Assembly (NCBI GenBank): GCA_025506515.1
Contig: CM046452.1
Span: 105,448,551-105,512,550, forward strand
Source of the DNA: Flaveria trinervia
Taxonomy: Eukaryota > Streptophyta > Magnoliopsida > Asterales > Asteraceae
Direction of reading: 5' to 3'
DNA: 64,000 nt
In this document: piece after piece, positions 23,952 to 36,506 of the stretch
How the letters are laid out: every line of letters starts with the position of its first letter
How positions within the stretch are numbered: position 1 is the first letter of the stretch
Notes under the pieces: generated by a model
The model's database searches: none
Told to the model about the DNA's origin: nothing
What the model saw: the letters and a program-made list of their open reading frames with translations, nothing else
Made by a program: the position numbers and the translations under genes

Positions 23952-24216
23952 ATCTTAAATTAAAATATCGTACTATAACTTTTCGTGTTTAATACTAACT
24001 ATAATCATTTTAATAAATGAGTTTCTAAACTATCTCTCTATCTACATATCTATCTATCTATAATATATCTACTGTTTATTTACTTGAAATAACTATTTAT
24101 ATGTAATGATAATCATATTTTATCTTCAAACATGGTTTTATAATTCATAATTTTTATTACTAATTATTTATTATTTTATTAATTCAACCCGTATAATACA
24201 CGGGATACTAACCTAG

Positions 24217-25085
24217 TATTTTATATAATAACTTAAATCAATACATTTATCTAATATGCTAAGTAATGTATTTCATTAAATATTTTAATTAATATAGTTA
24301 AACTTTTAACAACTTCTTATCTGCTTTTAATTCCACCTAATTTGTCTACTATAAAATTTAAACTTTCGAGCTTTAAGAGATGAAACACCTACTATGTACA
24401 TGAATAAAATTGAATCAGATGTCAATTGGTAACTAATATATTATATACATAAAACTCTAATAAAGATTAATGATTGTTAAATAATACATTATGAATGAAT
24501 ACGGTGAGAAAATGTCACACAGTAATAAAGTTTAAAAGTGTTTCAATTTATCACTCACACGTATATCTCTCACGTTAAATCACTAAAACATTAAATCAAG
24601 TTATCATTGAATTTACTTATGTCAAAAAGTAATTAAAAAATACACATGTTTCTCATTAAAAAATATTTTTTAATGTAACTATATTTTTCAACAGAATGAA
24701 AATGGAAGGAAGGTTACCAACTTCGACGCGATATCTAGGGATCGAGTCCCCCACGCAAACCCATAAATATCTCCAAGGGGATAACTTCGTCATTTCACTT
24801 CACCCAAAAGTGTGGGGCCCAACTTCCATTCTTTCATTTCTTTCCCTCACATGATTCTTTTGCACTTTTCAGATTCTTAAATCTCCTCATATTTTTTCAG
24901 GACAAAAATTGAACTCCAATTTATTATTGCAAGATTTGCAATAATCTGCCCCCTAATTCCATTATTATTCGGGGGTTTCTTTTGCTTTCACATAAACCCT
25001 TGGTACTCATATTTATCCCCCAGATTCTTGAATTCCACTCATAAATTCGGGTCACTGTGTTCATCTGAGTGTGAAATTGAACAAA
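24217..25085. promoter_or_regulatory. Upstream region of the plastid ATP/ADP translocator gene
   Basis: Contains the promoter and 5' untranslated region. The last 250 bases become less AT-rich. No specific binding site can be supported. An in-frame GTG at 25071 precedes the ATG at 25086 but is not a plausible start. Confidence 0.4.
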
Positions 25086-28000
25086 ATGGCAGCAATTATA
25101 CAAACAAAAGGGCTTTTGTCCCTTCCATCAAATCCCAAATCCAGTTATCTCTTCAATCGATCCCAACATTCTCTCCGACAACGATTCAATCTTCCAAATT
25201 CATTAAAACCCCAATCCCCAAATGGGGTTTCTCGAAATCTTGATGGGTTTACGAAATTTGGTGGTTTTGTGACGCCTATTAGTTTGTCTACAACCCAAAA
25301 AGTCAAATTTCATGCCTGTAAGGCTTCCGCCGCCGCCTCCGCCGCCGTACCGGACGGCGACGGAGGTGAATCTCCGAAGTTCATGGGAATTGAAGTCTTG
25401 ACCCTGAAAAAGATTGTACCTTTAGGGTTGATGTTTTTCTGTATTCTTTTTAATTACACAATTCTCAGGGATACTAAAGATGTTTTGGTTGTAACAGCCA
25501 AGGGTTCTAGTGCTGAAATCATTCCCTTTTTGAAAACTTGGGTTAATTTGCCTATGGCAATTGGGTTTATGCTTCTATACACAAAATTGTCCAATGTGTT
25601 GTCAACAAAGGCTCTGTTTTACACTGTAATTCTTCCATTTATTGCTTTCTTTGGGGCTTTTGGGTTTGTGTTATATCCTCTTAGTGGCTACTTTCACCCA
25701 ACAGTTCTTTGTGATAGGCTTCTTGAGCTTTTGGGCCCTCGGTTTCTCGGACCGATTGCGATTCTAAGGATATGGAGTTTTTGTTTGTTTTATGTCATGG
25801 CTGAGCTTTGGGGCAGTGTGGTGGTTTCAGTTCTGTTTTGGGGGTTTGCAAATCAGGTAATGGATCTTTTTTGTATGATTGAAGTTATGTTGGCTCTGTT
25901 CATGGTTATTGAGATATGATAGTTTCTTGATTGTTATTGGATCATATATTGATTGGAGATGATGATTTACTTGCAATTGCATTGTGTTTGAAGTTCTAAA
26001 TAGAAGCTTGACCCAAGCATGCTACATATGCTTTAAGCAAACAATAGAGAACTACCAGAATTGAAGTTTATATAATCTGATCTGGTTGATAAAATTAATT
26101 TTTTTTATTTTGCAAATTAGGTTTCAATAATCCAAACTATTGATCATTGGTCGATAACAATCCATATTATAAATTTGGCCCTTAACACTACCAACGTTTA
26201 CTTTTATCACCGGCAACAGTCCTAATAACATAATTATCATACAAGCTAAATTGAACCTAAATTAATGCGAATCGAGCTTAATATTTGATAATTATGTCAG
26301 TGAGACTGTTGTTGATAATAAAAGCGAAAGTTGGAGTGTTACCGGCCAAAGTAATAGTATGGATTGTTATCGGCCTATAAGTAATAGTTTGGAGTATTAA
26401 AATCCAATTTATCTTTCTATTTTGGGTAAATGATGATAGACTTGACACGTTTAAATACTAATGTAAAAATAACCATTTTCTGCAGCACAACCACCCAAAA
26501 AAGTAACAATTGAAACTTAGAAATGAAAATATTTAAATTTTCTTACGTTGGATTAAAGCCTTTTGAAAATATATAAGCCTTTTGAAAATATATGCCTTTA
26601 GGAGAAAGAAAACATTATATTACTCAGAATTGAAGTTAAAGGAAAATGGGTTGCCCCTTTTCTTTTTTGTTGTTATTATTATTATTTATATGTGAATTGT
26701 AATTTTATATTTGGAAAAACGATAGTTTTTCGATTAAAGATGTAAAAATCTTTGTTGAAACTTCCATATAAAGGGCGCCCACTCGCCCAGTGTAAGTATT
26801 GAAGCCAAATGACACAACTTGTAATTTGGTATATTTGTAAAGGACATTATCTAGCAATTTATTCTTAGTTTTACCATGCAAGATTAGTATTCAATGTCAA
26901 CATTTGATGTGCATTAACATGTTCACAAGTCAAGATCACACATGAGAGTTATAATCACAATTTCGACGAATAAGTGTTCAAATTATATATAAAAATATGT
27001 GTTTGCCCTTATGGCGAGGCTTATGAATCTGTTTTATGACTTTTTTACCCTCATAAAATGCAGATAACTACTGTAGAAGAAGCCAAGAAATTCTATCCTT
27101 TATTTGGTTTGGGTGCAAATGTTGCTCTTGTCTTCTCAGGACGTACAGTGAAATATTTCTCAAACCTGAGAAAAAATTTGGGCCCCGGGGTCGATGGATG
27201 GGCCATTTCTTTGAAATATATGATGAGCATTGTAGTGGTTATGGGGCTTGCAATTTGTGGTCTTTATTGGTGGGTAAATACATACGTCCCCCTTCCTACC
27301 CGTAGCAAAAAGAAGAAGGTAACAAACTTGCTTTGATTTTTGATGACATGAATATCTGATAAGTAGTTTATATGTCATGTGTCATGAATCTTGAAACCAC
27401 CCTTTGCTTGCTTTCTGTTTGCAGGAAAAAGTGCACATGACGACAATGGAGAGTTTGAAGTTTTTGGCATCGTCACCATACATTAGGGATCTAGCCACAT
27501 TGGTGGTAGCCTATGGTATCAGTATTAATCTTGTTGAGGTGACGTGGAAATCAAAGCTCAAAGCCCAGGTATAACATTGAAACATTTATTTAACAAACAG
27601 TTGACTTTTGTGAGTTGATACTTGATTTCAGCATAACTTATATCCTTGTACAAATCTGATAAAAGAACACGATTTTTTGGGTGTTTATGCATGTATAATG
27701 GTTAATAGGGATTGAACCAAGTTGAAAATCGATTCAATTTGAGCTCATATCGGGTTGTTTGTAGTTATATTTGAGCAACCAGTCTTGGGTTTGGCCCAAG
27801 AAAAGGTAACACCTCCGTGGGTGAGCCTGTTGGTTGCAGTTCAGTCTTTATGCCGAAAATCCTTCATAAACCGGTCCAAGGTCAGCTAGGCTGAATGTCT
27901 GGTCTTAAAGCCCCGGTCCCTTTTGCCTTTTACCGAAATTTGTTTCTTCTATGTAATACATTTGTCGTTTTCTAATTTTAAAAAATTGCCTTTAATAATA

Positions 28001-29214
28001 TATATACAAATAAAATGATACATATAGGCCCAATCTGATTACGATCCAATGGGTAAATGCTGTCCCCATTTCACACCCTTTCTGAGTTCTGGGCCTGGGC
28101 CTTGGGTAGGGCACTAGGCCCAGACTTAATTATCAAAATCAATCTTATTTGGTTGTGGGCCTTGTGTGCCTTTGGGCCAAACATATCATTATCTTGATTG
28201 ATTTCTTAGTATGAATGTATGATAGTTACAAATGTCAAATCACTAGTTAAATATGTTCATGAGCTTGTTACATCCGACTCATGACACCCATTTTTGGTCT
28301 TTCAGTTTCCCAGCCCGAATGAATACTCTGCTTTCATGGGCGATTTCTCAACCGCAACTGGAATTACAACATTCACAATGATGTTGCTAAGTCAATGGAT
28401 CTTCAACAAATACGGGTGGGGTGTTGCAGCCAAAATCACACCCACGGTTCTGCTTGCAACAGGGATCGGGTTCTTCTCCTTGATTTTGTTCGGTGATCCG
28501 CTTGCACCAAGCATGATGAAGTTTGGAATCACTCCCCTTTTAGCAGCTGTTTATGTTGGTGCAATGCAAAATATATTCAGCAAAAGTGCCAAATATAGTC
28601 TGTTTGATCCTTGCAAGGAAATGGCCTATATTCCTTTGGATGAGGATACCAAGGTTTGTTACTCCAAATCAAATCCACTTATTATTATCACAATTATTCG
28701 TACTATTATAGTTATTGTTGTTATTGTCACTATCACTACTACTACTATAACTATCATTAAGTTTGAAATCTCAAAAACCTGAGTGGATGGCACAGTTTTA
28801 ATGCTTGAGTCCTAGAGAGGTCGCATGGTTACCAAAAAAGGTTTCAAAACTCAAATCTTAACACACTAATAAATCTTGAATCTTTATCAGGTTAAAGGGA
28901 AGGCGGCTATCGATGTGGTGTGCAACCCATTAGGAAAATCTGGTGGTGCTTTGATCCAACAATTCATGATCTTGACTTTTGGTTCACTTGCAAACTCAAC
29001 ACCATATCTTGGTGGGGTGCTATTAGTGATTGTTTTGGCATGGCTAGGGGCAGCAAGATCATTAGACACACAGTTCACTGCTTTAAGGCGCGAGGAAGAG
29101 ATCGAGAAGGAGATGGAGAGGACAGCTGTCAAAATCCCAGTGGTGTCTTCGAACGAAGATGATAACGAATCACTTGGAAGCTCGACAGAAACATCGTTTC
29201 CTACCAAATCTTGA
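25086..29214 (+). CDS. AATP1/NTT1-like: Plastidic ATP/ADP translocator (ADP,ATP carrier protein, chloroplastic)
   Basis: The protein exchanges cytosolic ATP for stromal ADP across the plastid inner envelope, fuelling starch and fatty-acid synthesis in plastids that cannot make enough ATP. Five exons are 25086-25856, 27064-27318, 27425-27568, 28306-28653 and 28891-29214. All introns are GT-AG in phase 0 and the product is 613 aa, close to the roughly 620 aa of Arabidopsis AATP1. The first 75 or so residues (MAAIIQTKGLLSLPS..., Ser/Lys-rich, then an Ala-rich stretch) look like a transit peptide. Family signatures include LRDTKDVLVVTAKGSS, AELWGSVVVSVLFWGFANQ, RKNLGPGVDGW, SGISINLVEVTWKSKLKAQ-type sequence, and SAKYSLFDPCKEMAYIPLDE. 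About 11-12 hydrophobic helices are visible. The acidic Ser-rich tail is typical. No lesion is seen. Confidence 0.97.
26122..26402. mobile_element. Foldback MITE in intron 1 of the translocator gene
   Basis: Two arms of roughly 120 bases are inverted copies: the left arm starts TTTCAATAATCCAAACTATT and the right arm, reversed, starts TTTTAATACTCCAAACTATT. Further matching blocks (CGATAACAATCCATA, ATAATTATCA) follow in both. Long terminal inverted repeats suggest a Mutator-type non-autonomous element, but I could not find a clean 9-bp target duplication. Confidence 0.65.
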
Positions 29215-30608
29215 ACAACAATAAAATTTATTTGCAGGATCTGTTTGGTCCAATTTGATATAGTTTTATAGTATTTGAGATCTTTGGTCTTCTTAGATTT
29301 CATGTTTAGTAGTTTATATATAGTTTTATTCAATCTAAATCTGTTTAGAAACAGTATTTGGATATTATTTTCATGGAATTTATTTAGTTCATGTTTATGC
29401 TTCACATTTTTTGTTATTTATATACAGATTCTTTTTGCTAGCACCGGTGGTTACTTATTGTTTATGCTTCAAACATATTTTTGATGGCACATCTTAACAA
29501 AAAAATCTAGAGGTGTGCGACCAGCTGGAACCGAACTAGAACCGGTTAACACCAAGAACAGGATGGCCTAAATCTGAAATTTGAAACTGAACCTTGTGGT
29601 AATCTAATCTGTTTGGTTTCTATCAGGTAAACCGGTTCTAGTTTATTGTAGAACTGGTAAGGAGCCGGTTTTATTAAAGAACCTAAACCAACAACCTGAC
29701 GTGATAATAAGTTAAAAAGAGCAAATCAATATTCAAATTAAACCACATGGATGCACAAACCACAACCTGGTGTGATGTCAGTGAATGTTGTTTTTCAATG
29801 GTGTATTTGATGAAGCTTCTTTGCTTTGATTTGTGAAAGTCTGGAAGTTAATGGTGTACCGGAGTTTAAGTAAAAGATCCGATAAAAAGCCTTCTGGTTT
29901 AGTGATTTGTAAATTTTGCTCCATAAATAAATTAGTATTTTATTAGAATATAAACATTCATGGGCTATTGGCTTTTTAGGTACGAACTAAGGTTGTTTTT
30001 ATGATTTTGAGGTTATGAGTTCAAGGTTGTGTACAAAGTAAGCTTAAGCTGTGTAAATCATATCACGAATCAATCCAACCCCTCTACGGTTCTACGTTAA
30101 ACTAGAGTCAAGTCAAACACGTTAGAGGCAAATACTCTTGGATTTTGACAATTCGTTCTAATATATATCACATTCATCTTCTTAACAAAGCAAGCATGCT
30201 TATGATCATACAATTTTCGTTCTAATATACGAATTATAGTTAAACTTTGTTTGGTAAAAAGTATTATGATTAAGATATCAATTTTGATAGATATTAAAAT
30301 TTAAAGAAGACAAAAACGGAAGGTGGTAGTAATGTGGTATACGTTAAAAATAACGGGAGACAACAAAACCACTTATTGCTCTGAATACGATGCCGATGGC
30401 GAAAAAAACCTCCTCGTTATCTCCTTTGTTTTTTCCTTTTTATTTTTGTTTTTAAACGATAATAATTCCTAGGACTCCAATCTCCATCCTCGGATCCCAA
30501 TTGTTCACCTCGAAACTTCAATTTCAATGTAGATTTCTCCCATAACAGAAATAATTATCAAAAAATATATATATAAATACATAAAGTCCTAAAAGCCGCG
30601 TGTTAGGC
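29215..30608. other. 3' flank of the translocator gene and intergenic DNA
   Basis: AATAAA at 29220-29225, just after the stop codon, may serve in polyadenylation. Around 29510-29700 there is a degraded repeat rich in AACCGG/CCGGTT that begins TAGAGGTGTGCGACC, resembling hAT-type MITE ends; no partner end is clear. The remainder shows nothing. Confidence 0.4.
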
Positions 30609-30617
30609 CGTGTTCAT

Positions 30618-30768
30618 AGTGGCGGAACTTGAACATCCTCGTAGAGGGGCGGGGGCAAAATTAATTTATTTTTAGGGTTATATAAAAATTTACATTACCG
30701 GACTAAAGCTTAACACTACCGACGAAAAAACACGCCCCTGCCGGGGCTCCTTAAATCCTCCGCCATTG
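30618..30768. mobile_element. 151-bp MITE with a 9-bp target duplication
   Basis: The exact 9-bp direct repeat CGTGTTCAT flanks it (30609-30617 and 30769-30777). The terminal inverted repeats are AGTGGCGGAACTTGAA and, at the other end reversed, CAATGGCGGAGGATTTAA. A 9-bp duplication points to Mutator-like elements; an 8-bp reading (hAT) is possible. Confidence 0.8.
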
Positions 30769-30973
30769 CGTGTTCATGCTCCAACGAGGACAAATGTTTT
30801 GCGGGTTTGGCGACAATAGTGTTCCGACACAATGGTGGTGGCACTGGGTTAATCTAAGTCGACTCATTGGATCGTAGATCAAATAAATAATAATAATCAT
30901 AAAAAATCTAGACTTCCAGAGAGATGGTGTCTAAAAGTAAAGAGTGAAGAGGATCTAGAGAGAAATAAATTTA

Positions 30974-31296
30974 CGTTGCGTTTAGTTAGAAGGAATGAAA
31001 TAAAATGGAATGAAATTGAGAAACTAATATAATTTTTAAGTTAATTATGTTTGATTAGGTAATCAAATGTAAAACTCAAATGAATGTTCACCTCAATTTT
31101 CTCTTGGTTGTGAAATTTCAAATTTTCTCTCTAGGTGGAAGGTTTTTAAAATCACACAACCAAAAGAATTTGAGGTGAAACATTCCTTTGAGTTTACTTT
31201 TAATTATTCATTCAAACACAATTTTATTTGAAAATTATACTAGTTTTTTATTTTCTTCCATTCCATTTCATTCTATTTTTCAAACCAAACGTAGAC
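30974..31296. mobile_element. Foldback Tourist-like MITE
   Basis: The flanking TTA (30971-30973 and 31297-31299) matches the 3-bp duplication of PIF/Harbinger elements. The left arm contains GGAATGAAATAAAATGGAAT and the right arm, reversed, contains GAATGAAATGGAATGGAA. An inner pair of inverted blocks (CACCTCAATTTTCTCTTGGT, and reversed CACCTCAAATTCTTTTGGTT) makes almost the whole 323 bp self-complementary. Confidence 0.75.
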
Positions 31297-31299
31297 TTA

Positions 31300-34056
31300 A
31301 GGTTCTAAACTGTAATACAATATTGAATTGTATGTATTTGTGTTAATACAATTAGAATAGCCTATAAATAGGCTTCCAACTTACAAATAACCCATTGACT
31401 TTATAATTTTTTGAATTATTAGGTTGAAAAGTGATATCTATGTTAACCAAAATATAAATAAAATTAACATGAGAATTAGATTATACGGTATGAAATTAAT
31501 GAGTTTTTGTATAGTATAACAATATAAGTAAAGATAGACAAGAGATAAAATTAGGACAATGTCTTTAATGTGACCATCAATAAATAAAATTGGACTCTTC
31601 GATCCAGGTTCTTTGAGGCAACGGTTCTATTTTTATTCTATTTTTTTGTTTTTATATAGATTCTAGCCCATACCTAAAAAATAAAAATATTTCTTAGGTT
31701 CAACTATAAGAAACTAAATAATTTCAGCGTTGCACAAATATACTTAGGTATTTAACAATGGAAATTTGTCTTAACTTCTTACACACTATTCACCCCTCCC
31801 AAAGTGCATTAATAACCTGACATACTAAAAAACACAAACTTACTTCATAAACTCTCATACACATATTAAAAGACTATTGGTAGCGTAAAGAGGATGATAT
31901 GAGAGTAAACATTTTCATTATGTCATGGAATCATGGATGATAGATAATCTACAATCTGTGAGTTTTTTCGTGTATTTTAATGCTTCTGTAAGCCAATAAT
32001 ACAATACTTCTTGTTTTCGTTTTATGTTGCTTATCTACACTATATTATTATCAGTAATTTATACTTTTAACTTATGGGCTTATGCATGAAGCATAGTAGT
32101 CCCCCGTTATATCTTCTCATTTGATTTGTACGCATATCACCCCTCTTATGTAGATCATATGCTTTACCACATATACCCTTTTTAACGTCTATATAAGCTC
32201 TGTAAATGCTGTATGCAACCTAGCATAATGTGGATAGGAATATCCAGAGCAGTTAGTGCAATTTTGAAGCTTTAATTTACTGATTGATATGTTTGTGTCG
32301 GGTTGTAAATTGCATGTAATAGAACAAAACCACATTAAAGGCCCTGAATGTCTTCTTGTGTAAGGACCAATATTCAGCCCATTATTAACCAGCTGGCCCA
32401 TTAAGTAGCCATGGCCGTATGCCACATGGCCACATACTTGTCAAAATGTCAAACAAATTACACTTCATAACGAATTACGAAATATCAAGTTGTTGTTTTG
32501 ATGGTGCAAGTATTCTTTAATCATATTCATAAACATAAATTTTATTCGAAAACGTTAGTTATTTTGATGGCTTTTTTCAAATAAATGCGAAACATAATGA
32601 TCCAAACTAATGAACTATCTCAAGAACGGAACCGTTGTTTTGGTTTGTGAACTTATTTAAAAAAAATTCTTCCAACAAAACCTAAAGTAAACAATAAACT
32701 AAAAGAGAACAAAGTAATGAAATACAATCTTACAAACCAAATACGTATTTTAACATTCATTCTTTATTTCAATTGATACTTGTTAAATATCAATGGAAAT
32801 CACACAAGATGTTACCATCACACATCCAAGGGAATATCTCGTTCTTAATGAGACGTGACTGAATATTCTGAACAACTTAAAGATGTGGAATTCTTTTAAG
32901 GTGTTACAAACACCGCCCTAGAGATTTGTTGTCTTTGTTAAAGTTGTAATTGCCAATTTGAATGATAAGAAATGACTTTGTTACTATTTTTGGCATTTGA
33001 ATCCTTATTTTAGCCAATATCAATCGTTTTTTCCAGAAGAACTTACATGGTTGCTTTTATTTATTTGAGTGGGACTTCCAAAAGATCAAATGTCCTAAAA
33101 GTTCTCTTATTTTGAGCATGTTTAACTTGGGAGTTTTTTTTTACATTTATGTGAGAGCTTCAAAAAGCATTGATGGTATTTGTGGCGAAATCTTTGGTAC
33201 AAGCCTCCTCTAGTCCATAGTTGATGTTTGATACGCCTACCATTTTTATATATATAACAGTTGGATGGATGTTAAAAGATCCACTATAATCCACTTCTTG
33301 GTTTTTAATGAACAGTTTTCTCCATGTAGTCTATTTAAAATTAGGTGAAGATGACAACCTTAAAGAAGTGATAGACTACAATTTGTCCCGAAGAAAAATT
33401 GTAGGGATCTTTAGAACTTCTCTTTACTAAGACTTTTTTCGACTTCGTTTGGTATGGATCACCATAACAACTTTACAAATGAGGATTTAATGGTTTGACA
33501 TAGTAGTACTTAGAACTCACTTCAAGCTTGCTATTTAAGAGTTCAATTTTATACATAGAAGTGTTAATTGACATAAAACTGCACAAAAATGTTAAGTTTC
33601 AAAAAAATCTTGATATTTTAATTTGCAATAACTGACCTTGAATGTGGGATCAAATTGCAACTTAAAGAGATAAAAGAGACAAGTAAACAAGCGGAAAATC
33701 TATTAATAACTGATCATACCTCCTATGTACCGAATGTATTTTTGCTTTTGAGAGGAATATTAAATTTATTTTATACGAAAAATGTCCATCAAATTTGGAT
33801 AGGAATATATTGTGTTTCATATGATCTTTCCTAAAGATAGTGTTTGATTTAACAACACAATCATACATAAGCCCGTGAACAACCATAATATCCAACATAC
33901 TCACGTAAAGTTTTTTTCTAACATATAACATGTGGTCCACACGAGACATGTTAAAATCACACGTATATATAACATATTCACCAAACCACAACCCCACAAT
34001 CATAATTCATAACCACCACCAACACCACTCTAATATCCGAGACTTCGGATACGGAT
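31300..34056. other. Intergenic; upstream region of the NPH3 gene
   Basis: AT-rich. I looked specifically for a BTB-domain exon upstream of 34057 on the plus strand and saw none. The open stretches at 32189-32425 and 33662-34003 (minus) have no recognisable domain. The last 100 bases before 34057 are CA-rich, like a 5' untranslated leader. Confidence 0.45.
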
Positions 34057-36506
34057 ATGAACAATCACCCGTCACCCGACTCCTCGGCCACCTTCCCGAT
34101 CGACCGCCCGACCTCCCTGGCCGCCAAATGTTGGCTCGACGACGCCTGCATCGTCGACATCGACCACTTCGTCAAAACCCTCTCGGGCCTCACCACCAAA
34201 GGCGTCCGCCCCGACCTCATCGGCTCCATCATCACCCACTACGCCTGCAAATGGATCCCCGAACTCTCCGGCGACCCACCCACCACAACCACCACAACCA
34301 CCACCGACCACCAATCTCCGCCGCAAAGCGCCACCGCATCATGGCTGAAGAAAAGATTCTTCATAGAGACGATAGTGTCCGTTCTTCCGCCGGAGAAAGA
34401 CGCCGTCCCCTGCAGCTTTCTCCTCCGACTGTTAAAAACGGCCCGCATGGTGGGTGTTGAATCGAACTACGGCGATGAGGTGGAGAAGAGGGTGGCGTGG
34501 CGGTTGGATCAGGCGACGTTGAAGGAGGTGATGATACCGTGTTTCAGTCACGTGAGAGGCACGCTGATGGACGTTGAGCTTATGCTGCGGTTGGTGAAGA
34601 GGTTTGTGGAGGTGGATCTTGAGGGTTTGAGAAGCGGTGCCGGAATGTTTAAGGTGGCGAAGCTTGTGGACGCTTATCTGGCCGAAGTCGCCGTTGATTC
34701 CGAGCTCCGGTTGCCGGAGTTTATGGAGCTCGCCGGAGCCCTACCGGCGCAAGCACGGGCTACTGACGATGGCTTATACAGGGCTATTGATACGTATTTG
34801 AAGGTGAGTTTATATGACAATATATATATTTATTTGGCTTAGAAGTTAGTTTTGTTAATGTTTGTTCGTTGATTTGATAAATAAATATAAGTGAACAAAT
34901 GCGTGAGCACCGAGTAGAAACCAATATATATTAATTGAAAATAAACATCTTTTATTTTAGAAGTTTACTGACATAGTCGAATGAACACTGCTTTTGGTTC
35001 TTGCGGGTTTATTTAGCTGATTAAATGATTTTTTTTGTTTGTGCTCGTACATTTATTAAATGAATAGATGTAAATAACTTTTTGTTGAATGGTTGTGTTA
35101 CGGAACAAACGTTAGAACTTATTTGAAAAAATCAGTCTGACGTGTAAGAGAACTCAGTTGGTTTATAAACCATATATATTTTTTGCTTATACAACTAATG
35201 CAAGTCAAATATGATAGTTTGCATTGGTTTCGGTTCGCAACATTCGACCCTTCTTAAGTGCCAACGATAGTTCACTGACCGTATGATTTGTTTACCACCT
35301 TTATTGTATCTTGTGCATTGTTTCAGATTTGTCCGGCAGCCGACTACTCATTCATTGATGAGTTCGCGGGTCTCCCCGCATATACTCGACTTAATGTTTA
35401 GGTTTTCTAGTTTTTTAAATCAGATTATAAACCGTTACATTTTATACATGTTTAACTAGAATACAATTCTGCTTTAATATCAGTAAATACAAACAGGAAA
35501 GGTTTCAATTCGTAACTTTTTTAGTTTTATTTTTATTACAAGATATTTAAAATATTTGTCCATTATCTAGTATTTTAATTGTTGTGTATATTGAATACAA
35601 AATACAAAATATGTTTGTGTTGTCTTGTATACCTGCACAACCAAATGATGGGAATAAAGAAGATAAAAGTGGTGGCACATTGGAATTACAACTTGGCCTT
35701 TAGTGTAACGTCCCGTGATGAATGCGACTACTTAGTCTTCTAGACTTCTATATATGAATTTCAAAAGGAATTTATATCATATGATAATTAATATTTTATA
35801 TGAACATACTTTAGGTGTGCATTATTATTTTTATTTATTATGTATACAACGTTTTATTGTAACTAATTTAATTAGATTATTATATGTGTAACTATATAAT
35901 TGGTTAATAATATATAATATCTCATTTGTTTTCTACAATATTGACAACAACATGTCTTTCATTCAGATGCATGTGAACGTGACGAAACAAGAAAGAAAGA
36001 TGTTGTGCAAGTTAATCGATTATCAAAAGTTATCAGTAGAAGCATCCCTTCATGCTGCCCAAAACGAACGTTTGCCCGTTAGATCAGTCATCCAAGTGCT
36101 CTTCTCGGAACAAGCCAAGCTCCATTCTCATATAGACTGGAGTCGATCATTCAGCAATTCCAAGAGCCCGATAGGGTTGGACCCACACGACTGGTGCCAC
36201 TCGTCAAGAGACATCATGACCATTCAACAAATGGAGATTAAAAGGCTAAAGGAAAAGGTGACCAACCTCGATAGGCAATGTCACTTGATGCAAGTGCAAA
36301 TTGGGAAATTGTCGGAGAAGAAGAAAAAGTTTTTCAGTTGGAAGAAATGGGCAATGTCGACAAATCTACGCGCTATGAGCATGGAAGTGGGCGACGAGAA
36401 AGTAGAACAAGGGTACGATTCGTGTAGTGTTGGAAAGCAAACTCCTCTCAAGGGGAAACAAGTAAGATCAAAAACTCCGAAACCATGGAGGCAATCAACA
36501 TCCTAA
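34057..36506 (+). CDS. NPH3-domain protein without a BTB domain
   Basis: NPH3 family proteins act in phototropin and auxin-transport signalling, usually as BTB-type substrate adaptors of CUL3 ubiquitin ligases. Exon 1 is 34057-34803 and exon 2 is 35967-36506, joined in phase 0 (TYLK then MHVNVTKQERK), giving 428 aa. The NPH3 domain runs from CWLDDACIVDIDHFVKTL (near residue 25) through GVRPDLIGSIITHYACKWIPEL, CSFLLRLLKTARMVGV and DGLYRAIDTYLK to LIDYQKLSVEASLHAAQNERLPVRSVIQVLFSEQ. A coiled coil (about IQQMEIKRLKEKVTNLDRQ) and a basic tail follow. The usual N-terminal BTB domain is absent, and the ATG at 34057 sits directly before the NPH3 domain. A run of eight Thr lies near residues 75-82. 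Exon 1 is GC-rich against AT-rich surroundings. BTB-less NPH3 members exist in plants, so this may be genuine; a missing upstream exon is the alternative. Confidence 0.9.

Larger units (their letters stand above)
22958..24216 (+). mobile_element. Non-autonomous Helitron-like element carrying a nested insertion
   Basis: The 5' end reads TCTATAGTATTAATAAAA after an A. The 3' end has a short hairpin (ACCCGTATAATACACGGG, 24187-24204) followed after a few bases by CTAG (24213-24216) and then T. This fits Helitron rules: 5' TC, hairpin and CTRR at the 3' end, insertion between A and T. The same termini recur at five other places in this window. No Rep/helicase gene is present. The 23480-23924 segment is a later insertion. 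Confidence 0.7.

Noticed and set aside
28660..28782. Ile/Thr-rich extension of translocator exon 4
   Set aside because: It is read-through into the intron after the GT donor at 28654; a low-complexity trinucleotide tract keeps it open.
33930..34460. 176-residue Arg/His/Pro-rich open frame overlapping the NPH3 start
   Set aside because: It is an alternative frame of the GC-rich NPH3 exon; the NPH3 frame has clear family motifs.
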